The notes beneath the pieces were generated by a model that saw only the letters and a program-made list of their open reading frames with translations, searched no databases and was not told where the DNA came from. Shown here one piece after another: positions 7,575 to 16,731 of a stretch of DNA of 33,780 bases. Where the stretch lies: the NCBI GenBank assembly GCA_039105265.1, contig JAPFFF010000173.1, positions 1 through 33,780 of the forward strand, in the 5' to 3' direction. The position numbers were made by a program, and so were the translations under genes. Numbering within the stretch: position 1 is the first letter of the stretch; each line of letters opens with the position of its first letter. This DNA is from Tritrichomonas musculus (Eukaryota; Parabasalia; Tritrichomonadida; Tritrichomonadidae).

Positions 7575-10500
7575 TCAATTAAATTCAAATCCCTCATAAA
7601 ATAATTCATTAATTTGTTCATGGTTCGTTTTTTCTTCATCTTCCAAATTTGTAAACTTTATTCGACCAAATAAAATTAAGTAAGGCGGACTGTATATTAT
7701 TGAAGATATTGTTTGAATAAGATCATTAACATCCTTGATAAAAACACTTGTTAATATATTATTTTGAATAAAATAGTCAAACATTTTTCCAGGATCATCA
7801 ATTAAAAAAGTAAAATTTATCGAAACTGGCTTTAAATTCAAATTATTTTGCTGATTTAAGCCACACAATTTCAAAATTAAAATGAAATGGTTAAGATAAT
7901 CATAAATACTATTTGAATTCTTCATTAAGAATTTTAATTTATTATGATATGACATAATTCTTAATAAAGAAATGACGGTTTCAATTTTTTGACAAGTTTT
8001 TATGAAAAATTTTCTTGCTTCTTCAAAACTTGATTGCAGTAAGTAATAATGAACAATTTTAAGGTTAGCCAGAGTAATTATAAACGTTTTAGATATTTCA
8101 AATTGAACATCTGTTTTTATCAAATTATGGAAAGAAAGTTGACTATTTTCATTTTTTGAAGCCAAAATATAAAATTCAATTGCTTTTTGGTCATTTCCAT
8201 TTTTTTCATTCAAATAACCAAGATTGAATTGAGCCAAAGCAAAATTATTTTTAGAAGCACGTTGATACATGTAGTCAGCATTTCCCATGTTATTTAAATA
8301 AAATTGATATAAAAGGCCAAGGTTATTTTGACCATGCGGATATTCATTCAAACCAGCCTCTTTCAAAAATTGAGTTGCCGTTTCAATATCATTGAAATTT
8401 ATCAAATAAATCAGGCCAAGATCATTATTAGCTATATATTTATATTTATTATAAATTGGATGCAATTTGTCATCATATTCAATGCATTTCGTATAATAGT
8501 GAATTGCTTTTGAAATGTCAATTTTATAATTTAAACCAACATTTGAATATAAATTAGCAAGTAAATAAAAAGCTTCTGGATCATTCTTTTCAGCTGCTTT
8601 TTCAAAATAATATTCAGATTGTTTATAATCTCTTTCATTAAAGCATAATTTTCCTAAATTTATAAAAGCAGTTGAATTTCCATTTGCAGCAGCTCTTTCA
8701 ATGTACAATTTTGCTTTTGAATGGTCTTTTTCAACACCATAACCATAAAAATGCATTATTCCTAAATATAATAAAGATTCAGTTTGATTATGCATTGCAG
8801 CTAATTTAAAATATTCAATTGCTTTAGCATACAATTTTTCATTAAAATAAATAAATCCTAAATTGAATGATGCCTTTGAATTACTCCCATTAGCTGCTAA
8901 TTTAAAATAATGTTTCGCTCTTGGTATGTCTTTCACAACACCATTACCTTCATAATAAAGCATTCCTAAAAATGCAAGAGCATCAGTATCATTTTGTTTG
9001 GCTGCCAATTCAAAATAATACTTTGTTTTTGTAAAATCTTTTTGAACGCCTAAACCATAAAAATATAAATAACCTAATTTCAAAAGTGATTTTGGATTAT
9101 TTATCCTTGCTCCTAATTCAAAATATTCCTTTGCTTTTTCATAATTTTGAAAGTCCATGTAAAGTTTTCCTAAACAATAATATGCATCATTGTCATCTTG
9201 ATTTGCTGCCGATTCAAAATATTGAATTCCTTTTTCTATGTCAATTTGAACACCTAGTCCATATGAATAAATAATGCCTAAATTAAGAGAAGCAGTTGAA
9301 CAATTAAATTGAACAGCTAATTCATAAAATTCTTTCGCTTTGTTATAATTTTGATCAACACCAAAACCATTAAAATAAATATTTCCTAGATTGTTAAGCG
9401 CACTTGGATGTCTTTGTTTAGCTGCTAATTCATAACATATTCGTGCTTTATCATAATCTTGTTCAACTCCTAAGCCTCTACAATATTGATTTCCTAGAAG
9501 ATTAAGTGCATCAGGATTGTTTTGTTTCGATGATATTTCAAAATATTTTAATGATTTGTAATAATCTACATTAACACCTAAACCTAAATAATAGAAACGT
9601 CCTAGCATTAAATTAGAATATGAAAATTCATGCTCAGATGCTAATTCGAAATATTTTCTCGATTTCTCAAAATTTGGCGAAAAGAAATCACCTGTAAAAT
9701 AAAGATTTCCCAAGTATATCATTGATGTTAAATCACCTCGTTTGGCTGCAGATTCAAAGTACTCTAGTGCTTTTCCAATGTTCTTATCAACATTTATACC
9801 ATACAAATAATAAAAACCTAATGAACAAAGTTGTTGTAATTCATTTGGTTGCTTTATTGGCTGTACTGTTTTAATTAAACTTATAAAGCTATTCTTATTA
9901 CCTGTTAATTTTATTATATGCTTTCCGTTAGAAATCAAACTTTTTAATGCACTGTCATCATTGTTATGTTGAACAGCCAATTTATAATAAAATTCTGCTT
10001 TTGATATGTCTGGTTCGACGCCATTGCCCATAAAATAATTAATTCCCAAGTTTACCATTGATGCTGAATTGTTTAGTGAAACAGCCAAATTAAAATAAGA
10101 GTTTGCTTTGGAATAATCTTGAGTTACACCGAAACCATTTTGATAAAGAACTCCCAAATTATGAATTGCATAAGAAAAATATTGTTTGGCTGACAATTCA
10201 TAATATTCTTTTGCTTTTTTATAATCTTTCTTAACACCAAATCCTTCATGATATATAAGACCCAGGTGGAATAAGGCTTCTGCATTATTATGACTTGCTG
10301 CCAATTCAAAGTATTCTCTTGCTTTTGCATAATTTTGTCTAACAAAGAATCCTTCAAAATAAAAAGAGCCTAAATTATAAATAGCTTCAATATTATTTGA
10401 TTTAGATGACTTTGAAAAGTACTCAAATGCAAGAGAATAAGATTTTTGAACAAAAATTCCATCTCTATAATAAATTCCCATTTTGCACATAGAATCAGAA

Positions 10501-12260
10501 TTATTCAATTGCGATGATATTAAGTAGCTTTTGAATGCTTTATAATTATCTTTCGTAAAACATTCACCTTCTTCATAAAAAGTTCCTAATTTATAAAGAT
10601 AAGCTGCATAATCAGAATATCTAATGCAACACAAATACAAAATTGCATTCGAAATATTGCTTATATCAAATCCAGTTGAATTCGATTGAATTAAAACGCA
10701 TTCATAAGCAAATTGAACAAGTTGCGCAATTTGTTTATTTTTCAATATCAAAGCACGCCTGTTGATTGAATTCACTTCTTCAATCAAATACATCTTAACT
10801 TCTTGAATTGTTGGCCGTTTTTCAGGCGAGTGATTAATGCATCTTTGGAAAAGATTCTGAATGTTTGTTGATGCATTTTCTATAAATTTTTTGTTAGATA
10901 ACTTGAAATGCTCCCTTTGATAAAGATAATAAATGACAAGGCCAAATGAATAAATATCTGTTGGATATGAATATGAGCAAACTTCGTCTTGTTCAGGCGA
11001 TGTATACAAATAGGATCCAATGTCACTTGTCATGTCATCACTTGGTTGTCTGATCGTGTCAAAATCTGACAAAAATGGAATGTTGTCGTGATTAATTAAA
11101 ATGTTTGACGGTTTCAGATCACGGTAAATCAGACCATTTGAATGAAGGTATTCAATTGCTTGAAAAATTCGGAGAATTGACAACAAACAAAAAAATACAT
11201 TGTTTCGATTTTCATCTTTTTGAATAAATGATGAAAGTGAACCGTTACTCAGAAATTCATACAAAAAGCCAATTTTTTCACCTTTTTCATTAAGAAGAAA
11301 ACCGTAAAACCGATTGACAAATCGATTCTGATATTTCTCACAGAATTCAAACTCATGCTGAAGACTGTCTTCTTCACCCTTTTTGAGTAAGAAAACATAG
11401 AGACTAGAAAGATGAATTGTGATGTAAAAATGAGCTTCTTGAGTTGATACAATTTTTCTTAAAATTATTAAATCTTCATTTTTAAAATTCTGATATTTGG
11501 TGTTCTCGAAATTACTGTTTTTAATTTCATTAACAATAGTTTTAATCATTTGACCTTTAACATCAATTCCTGATTCAAAAAGTTCTGTAAGTTTTTTTTT
11601 GATGCGTTTTTCATTTTTATTTTGAAAATTATCGAAAACAAAAAATGATCGATCTTTGAAATAGTTTGAGGGCTGAAAATATCTTCGAATCATGTATCCA
11701 ATAATTGGAGGTATCGTTAATTCTACAAAATCGTTATTTAAAATTTCTTTTTGAATAATTAGATGATTACAAAAGCCAGAAATTTCTTCTTTCACTGCAA
11801 AATATATTGATTCTCTAGGTTCTTTCTCAATTTTAGGACCGACATTAATCATTGAACACTTGTTTGAGCCGAGGTTATCAATAATAGTTTTAATTAATTG
11901 GAGATCAATTCGTTCAATAATGATGCAGTGACATTCTACACAAAAAATAATATCTATTTCTTGATGTAAACCCTTGTTAGATGTAGAATTTTCTTTTTCA
12001 TTGATAATTGTAGAATTACCTTTTGTTTCATTCCTTTTTGTTAAACAATATGTAATGAATTTGAACTCTTTCAAATAATTATATAAAAAAGATTGAATAT
12101 CTTTGTAATCTTCAGAAACACATTCATTTTCTCTTATTTGATGAAAAGGAAAATATAAAAAAGTAAAGTTTAAATAGATCTTCTTGAGAGTTTCTTCTTT
12201 AATTTGATCAAGCAATAAAAGAAAATGTTCTGGGAGATTTAGAAAAGATATTTGTTGCAT
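7575..12260 (-). CDS. Large protein kinase-like / Sel1-repeat protein (atypical kinase)
   Basis: About 1561 residues from the first ATG (12260); the open frame continues upstream only to a TTG. Residues 1-255 are unrecognised. A kinase-like domain spans about 260-495. It keeps the catalytic loop as YRDLKPSN (Tyr for the usual His), a DFD in place of DFG and SPE in place of APE. No glycine-rich loop is evident, and the VAIK lysine is uncertain (FLLKK). It may be a weak or pseudo-kinase. From about 548 to 1380 there are some 23 Sel1-like repeats of about 36 residues (pattern A...LG..Y..G.GV..D..KA..YFELAA), some degenerate. Sel1 solenoids bind partners, so a signalling scaffold is likely. Kinase-Sel1 fusions are characteristic of trichomonads. 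A TCAA lies right before the ATG. Confidence 0.85.
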   Translation of the reverse strand: MQQISFLNLPEHFLLLLDQIKEETLKKIYLNFTFLYFPFHQIRENECVSEDYKDIQSFLYNYLKEFKFITYCLTKRNETKGNSTIINEKENSTSNKGLHQEIDIIFCVECHCIIIERIDLQLIKTIIDNLGSNKCSMINVGPKIEKEPRESIYFAVKEEISGFCNHLIIQKEILNNDFVELTIPPIIGYMIRRYFQPSNYFKDRSFFVFDNFQNKNEKRIKKKLTELFESGIDVKGQMIKTIVNEIKNSNFENTKYQNFKNEDLIILRKIVSTQEAHFYITIHLSSLYVFLLKKGEEDSLQHEFEFCEKYQNRFVNRFYGFLLNEKGEKIGFLYEFLSNGSLSSFIQKDENRNNVFFCLLSILRIFQAIEYLHSNGLIYRDLKPSNILINHDNIPFLSDFDTIRQPSDDMTSDIGSYLYTSPEQDEVCSYSYPTDIYSFGLVIYYLYQREHFKLSNKKFIENASTNIQNLFQRCINHSPEKRPTIQEVKMYLIEEVNSINRRALILKNKQIAQLVQFAYECVLIQSNSTGFDISNISNAILYLCCIRYSDYAAYLYKLGTFYEEGECFTKDNYKAFKSYLISSQLNNSDSMCKMGIYYRDGIFVQKSYSLAFEYFSKSSKSNNIEAIYNLGSFYFEGFFVRQNYAKAREYFELAASHNNAEALFHLGLIYHEGFGVKKDYKKAKEYYELSAKQYFSYAIHNLGVLYQNGFGVTQDYSKANSYFNLAVSLNNSASMVNLGINYFMGNGVEPDISKAEFYYKLAVQHNNDDSALKSLISNGKHIIKLTGNKNSFISLIKTVQPIKQPNELQQLCSLGFYYLYGINVDKNIGKALEYFESAAKRGDLTSMIYLGNLYFTGDFFSPNFEKSRKYFELASEHEFSYSNLMLGRFYYLGLGVNVDYYKSLKYFEISSKQNNPDALNLLGNQYCRGLGVEQDYDKARICYELAAKQRHPSALNNLGNIYFNGFGVDQNYNKAKEFYELAVQFNCSTASLNLGIIYSYGLGVQIDIEKGIQYFESAANQDDNDAYYCLGKLYMDFQNYEKAKEYFELGARINNPKSLLKLGYLYFYGLGVQKDFTKTKYYFELAAKQNDTDALAFLGMLYYEGNGVVKDIPRAKHYFKLAANGSNSKASFNLGFIYFNEKLYAKAIEYFKLAAMHNQTESLLYLGIMHFYGYGVEKDHSKAKLYIERAAANGNSTAFINLGKLCFNERDYKQSEYYFEKAAEKNDPEAFYLLANLYSNVGLNYKIDISKAIHYYTKCIEYDDKLHPIYNKYKYIANNDLGLIYLINFNDIETATQFLKEAGLNEYPHGQNNLGLLYQFYLNNMGNADYMYQRASKNNFALAQFNLGYLNEKNGNDQKAIEFYILASKNENSQLSFHNLIKTDVQFEISKTFIITLANLKIVHYYLLQSSFEEARKFFIKTCQKIETVISLLRIMSYHNKLKFLMKNSNSIYDYLNHFILILKLCGLNQQNNLNLKPVSINFTFLIDDPGKMFDYFIQNNILTSVFIKDVNDLIQTISSIIYSPPYLILFGRIKFTNLEDEEKTNHEQINELFYEGFEFN

Positions 12261-12703
12261 TTGAATCAAAATGTTCAAAAATTGAACTTAACTAATTTTT
12301 TTATTATTATGTTAACTGTCATTTAATAACGGAAATTTTTGATAATGATTTGAAAAAGTTGGAGGGTTTAAAAAATGTTATTTAAAAAGTTATAGAGATA
12401 AATTTTTCTGAGTTTCAATAGAGGTGCGAGAGCTGGTTGATTTCATTATTATCAAATTATAAAATAATATATATATATATATATATCCTTCTCTATTATG
12501 ATAGGATTTTAAATTATATTAGTCACTAGGAGTAAAAATATTTGTGTTTTAAAATTTTAATGAAATAAAAAATAAACCATTCAATTATAATTTTATAAAT
12601 GTTGGAGAGTAATTACATTTTCTCTCTTTTAGAACACAAATAAATATTTATATATATGTAAATTACATTGTTATTTTTATTTTATTAAAAATAATTCAAT
12701 AAT

Positions 12704-12886
12704 TAAAAAAAAAAATTAGATTTAATTTTTCCCAAGTTGGGAATCCCAACCAAAGAAAACCAAAATATCAAGATAAAAAGTGACGAGCTGAACATTGACT
12801 GGAATTATTGAGATGATGACTCAAATCGTTATAATCCCAATGATGTGATACAGTTGAAAGAGATTGAAAAGTCTGATGTACAATAA
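12704..12886 (+). pseudogene. Coding-like remnant, family unknown
   Basis: One plus-strand frame reads as plausible protein for nearly 60 codons (phrases such as PKLGIPTKENQ and DDDSNRYNPND) but is interrupted. It stands out by higher GC from a very AT-rich neighbourhood. There is no start or clear extension on either side. The beginning overlaps CCCAAGTTGGGAATCCCAAC (12731-12750), which can form two alternative hairpins. I do not recognise the family. It may be a decayed gene or element fragment, or chance. Confidence 0.3.
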
Positions 12887-12984
12887 TAGTTCTTTCTTTG
12901 GAAAGATAAGATTCAGAATAATACGATTTGAGCCATTTTTGCTATAAAATGATATACAAAATTTTCGAAAATATCTGACCAAAT

Positions 12985-13470
12985 ATAAAATTTGAATAAA
13001 TATCTTGAAAACAAATAGGTTAAAATCTTTATAAATTTTGATATCAGCATTATATTTCCTATATATTAATAAATACCATTAGTAAACCAAACTATAGGGC
13101 CATTTTTTCTAGGAGCTTTCAGAAAATTAAATTGATTTTTTTTTATCAAATTCTGGACAATATCTGAATTTTTGGATGAAAATAAAATTATCCAAAGATA
13201 TTAATGAATATACTACATCAGGGACAAATTTTACTCATACTATCTCAAGATATCTTGATTTTAATTTTTAGACTAAGTTGCTGAAAACAAGTCATTAATC
13301 ATATTTTTATAATTACCGCTATATATATATTATCTCATATAATTTTTATTAAATTTTTTTAACTTTGAACCACTTTTTTTTATATTTTTTGTTTAAAATT
13401 ATAAATTGAGAGGAGATAATTACAACGTGTTTTTTTTCTTCAGAATTTTTAACTTACTAAAAAAAGAGCT
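12985..13470. repeat. Diverged duplication, copy A
   Basis: Shares a series of blocks in the same order with 13622-14110 at a near-constant offset of 637-639 bp: AAATAGGTTAAA (13013), TATAGGGCCA (13093), ATCTTGATTTTAAT (13252) and CTTCAGAATTTT (13438). Non-coding, with no ORF. Overall similarity looks moderate by eye. Confidence 0.7.
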
Positions 13471-13621
13471 AATTTTTAACTTATTTATATGAAAATCGCT
13501 TATAAATATTGTTTTAAGCATAAAAATATATAAAAAATGATTTTTTGCATAAAAAATTAATTTGTGAGAACAGAATGAAAAATTTGATTAATCATTTAAA
13601 ATTTAAATTCATAATAGTCGT

Positions 13622-14110
13622 TAAATTTTTTTATAAATATCTTAAATTTAAATAGGTTAAATTTAAAATAAAAAATATACATAAGAATTATATTATGCAT
13701 TAATGTTATAATATTGATTTCAATTAAATTTATAGGGCCAATTTTTCTAGGAATGCTTAGATTTTTAAATTTCATTTTTTTTGTTTAATACCAAACAAAA
13801 CAAAAGATATATAGAGGAATTAAAATCAGTTATCAAATGTGCATAATAAGAGTTGGATAAGCATACATTTTAATAAAAGATGGTTGAAATATCTTGATTT
13901 TAATAATTAGGCAAAGTTGCATAAAATCGGGAAATAATAGTTTTTTTATAATAATCATAGTATATTTTTTGATTCACTTTATTTTCATTACGATTTAACA
14001 ATAAGAAACCATATTTTTTTGCATTTTTTTATGAAAATTTGAAATTGAGGGGAATTAATTATAACGTATTTTTTCTTCAGAATTTTATAAAATAAAAATA
14101 AAATTACCCC
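13622..14110. repeat. Diverged duplication, copy B
   Basis: Second copy of the block at 12985-13470: AAATAGGTTAAA (13650), TATAGGGCCA (13731), ATCTTGATTTTAAT (13891) and the CTTCAGAATTTT block near 14075. The near-constant offset indicates tandem duplication with few net indels. Function unknown. Confidence 0.7.
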
Positions 14111-14568
14111 CGGCGAGCTATTCAGATTAATAAGAAAATATGTATATATACATGTTGAATATAATAAAAATATAAATAGTTATCCCTATGAAATTCACCA
14201 GAGCTCCGTATATTTTTATATTATATTTATTATTTTTTTAAATACTAATATCTCTATAAATTAAAAAAATATTTTATATATTATATTAAAACTATATATA
14301 TAATTTACTATATATAAAAATAAATAATATTAAAATGAACAATATTTCAGAACTAATTAGAAATTTCCAAAATACCATTTTTTCCCACTTACTTCTGCAA
14401 ACATTAAAACGACCTAATAATTAAATATGATGTATAGCATTAGGTATGCATTATATTATATTAAAAATAACATCGATTTGATTAACAATTTAGTGAAAAA
14501 ATTCACTTTTTTAAATTAAAAAATACGTTATTTTTAGTTCTCGCACTTCTGTTTCAATTTTAATTAGA

Positions 14569-16512
14569 ATGTTTAACAAAAATCTTCCACCTAATAATAA
14601 TACTAATAACGATGACAAAAGATTAACATATCGCCGGAGTCAAAATTTTAATGCGTTTTCATCAATATATTCATGCACAGCATTAGGTTCTCAAGATCAA
14701 ATAACTTCACTTTCAAAACCACCCCTTCCAATTTCGCATGAATTTGACCTTCTTTATTCGCAGCATCATGGAGATCCTAATGTTGACAGATCAAATTGGC
14801 TTCAACAAGTTCTTGACAATCATCCAGATATAAAAGAACTTCGTGAATGCGTTAATCCAGTAGCTCGTGCATCACAATTTGCTCGACTTTATCTTCCATC
14901 AAATCGTATGATCCCTCATGAGCTTCTTCTTGCACTCATATCTCAACATTTAAGAACTCTTGGTCTTAGTGAAGCACAAGCTTCACTTCACTCAGAATGG
15001 GGATCCGATTTCAATATACCACCGCATAAACTTTACTCACAACTTGCATTACTTGTTCAGAGAGGAGTACATCGCGCTGAAAGGTTTTGGGAATTGTCAA
15101 TTCCCTCAATTCATGCACCAAGTACAATAAAGCAGACGCAAACTGCTCTTGATGAAGAAATTTCTAGAACCATAGGTGCTGCCTCAAATGTGGTTGGCGA
15201 AAATAAGAAACTGCGAGATGTTAAAAATATACTTGATGAAAAACCAGGAGACACGAATTATCTACAAAAAGATGACCAAGGCAATATAACTAATGCTTCA
15301 TTAAATCAATTGATTTATTATATAACATCAAGCGACGAAGATGTCAACAGTTCAGAAATTAGATCAGCTTTATGCTTAACAATTTCGTCATATACATCAT
15401 CTATGGCTTTTTTCAATAAATTGCGAGATAGGTTTATGGACATATCTAAAAAGCTTGATGGTGCAAAATCTCTTGCCCAAAGTTCCGAAAATCAAACTTC
15501 ATCTGAATATGAAAAAGCTAAATTGGCACGTGGTCGATGCGTAAATGTATTTAAAGAATGGATTAAAGGAGCCATAAACGATATAGAACCACAAGTCCTT
15601 GACGCAGTTAAACTTTTCGTTGATAAAGAAATTAGTCCAATATATCCAAAACAAGCTCAAAAAATGTTTGATGGCAAATCAGAAACTAATTCAAATCTCC
15701 AAATCAAACAATTTGAAGAAAAAGCACCATGTGTTCAATTAGATAATATCATTGGACTTTGGACAGGCAACTTTTCTTTATTTGATCTTCCATTAGTTGA
15801 ATTTGCTCGTCAATTAACTGTTTGGAGTACCACTCGATATTACGCCATACAAAGATCAGAATTACTCGACTGCGCATGGAATGTTCCACGTTTAAAGTAT
15901 CGAGCTCCTAACGTTATTGCTTTAACAGATCACATGAATAAGCTTTCTCAATGGGTTATTTATTCAATTTTATCAGAAAATAACGTAAACAAAAGAATCG
16001 AAAAAATGGAAACTTTAATTAAATTAGGAAACCTTCTTTTTGAAATGAACAATTATTTTGATGGCGCATCTATTATTCTTGCTTTTATTGCACCACAGCT
16101 CGACAATTTAACATTACATAAAGCTAGACTAAAGCAAGAAACCCAAGATACATTGACTGAATTAATTGAATTTTGCCAACCAGCAGATAATTATGCTCCA
16201 TTGAGAAAGAAACAAACCGAAGCTCTTAACAATAGAAATCCAGTGATGCCTTTAATTAGTATCTTACTTCAAGATATCTTTCAAACTTCAACAAATGCTG
16301 AAAATTATGTTGATGGACTGATAAATGTATTAAAATGTAAGAGAGTGTATAAATGCATAGTTGACTTGGAAGTGTTTATGAGAGAAAAGTATTGTTTCCT
16401 TTCAATTGATCAAGTGCAAGCCAAAATTGATCAATTCCAAGACTATGATGAAAACCTTCTGTTTGACTTAGCTGCATCTGTTGAAAAGCAATTGAAAAAG
16501 GATGATGCATGA
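14569..16512 (+). CDS. RasGEF (CDC25-type) with LisH and REM regions
   Basis: A 647-residue protein. The first 110 residues are Asn/Ser-rich and probably disordered. Residues about 115-147 (HELLLALISQHLRTLG...HSEWG) fit a LisH dimerisation motif. Residues about 230-370 look like the REM/RasGEF-N helical region (NQLIYYITSSDED and following). Residues about 391-640 form the catalytic CDC25 homology domain, beginning with a segment containing FDLPLVEFARQLTVW, which corresponds to the conserved start of that domain where the substrate Ras docks. The product should catalyse GDP release from a Ras-family GTPase at a membrane. LisH plus RasGEF is known from Dictyostelium Gef proteins. The ATG follows a TCA by 13 nt. 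The gene is convergent with the downstream kinase. Confidence 0.88.
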   Translation: MFNKNLPPNNNTNNDDKRLTYRRSQNFNAFSSIYSCTALGSQDQITSLSKPPLPISHEFDLLYSQHHGDPNVDRSNWLQQVLDNHPDIKELRECVNPVARASQFARLYLPSNRMIPHELLLALISQHLRTLGLSEAQASLHSEWGSDFNIPPHKLYSQLALLVQRGVHRAERFWELSIPSIHAPSTIKQTQTALDEEISRTIGAASNVVGENKKLRDVKNILDEKPGDTNYLQKDDQGNITNASLNQLIYYITSSDEDVNSSEIRSALCLTISSYTSSMAFFNKLRDRFMDISKKLDGAKSLAQSSENQTSSEYEKAKLARGRCVNVFKEWIKGAINDIEPQVLDAVKLFVDKEISPIYPKQAQKMFDGKSETNSNLQIKQFEEKAPCVQLDNIIGLWTGNFSLFDLPLVEFARQLTVWSTTRYYAIQRSELLDCAWNVPRLKYRAPNVIALTDHMNKLSQWVIYSILSENNVNKRIEKMETLIKLGNLLFEMNNYFDGASIILAFIAPQLDNLTLHKARLKQETQDTLTELIEFCQPADNYAPLRKKQTEALNNRNPVMPLISILLQDIFQTSTNAENYVDGLINVLKCKRVYKCIVDLEVFMREKYCFLSIDQVQAKIDQFQDYDENLLFDLAASVEKQLKKDDA

Positions 16513-16731
16513 AGTTGTCTTTAAAGATACTTAAAATAGTTAATGTATCGGATATGTTCTTTAAATTTTATTATTGATCTGTATTTTTCAATATATAAAT
16601 ATATATGCTATTAAGAAAAAATGCTAAATTATCACATATGTAAGAAAAATGAGGGGAAAAAAAATTTAATAATAATCAAATAAATGATAATCAAACATAT
16701 TAATAAAAATTAATTATCTAGGTGATACATG
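16513..16731. other. Short convergent spacer
   Basis: 219 bp of AT-rich DNA between the RasGEF and kinase 3' ends. TCTTTAAAGA (16518-16527) is a perfect 10-bp palindrome just after the RasGEF stop. No ORF is supported. Confidence 0.5.

Larger units (their letters stand above)
12261..14568. other. 2.3-kb AT-rich divergent spacer
   Basis: The spacer lies between divergently transcribed kinase and RasGEF genes. It has a TA microsatellite near 12467-12486, a GC-richer coding-like island at about 12704-12890, and two diverged copies of a ~480-bp block (about 12985-13470 and 13622-14110). The remaining sequence is very AT-rich and simple. A motif close to TCTCGCACYTCT occurs facing each gene (12417-12432 minus; 14538-14552 plus). 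No intact gene is supported. Confidence 0.6.

Noticed and set aside
12261-12278. Six-residue longer start of the large kinase gene
   Set aside because: The extra codons begin at TTG. The first ATG is at 12260, with a TCA element directly before it.
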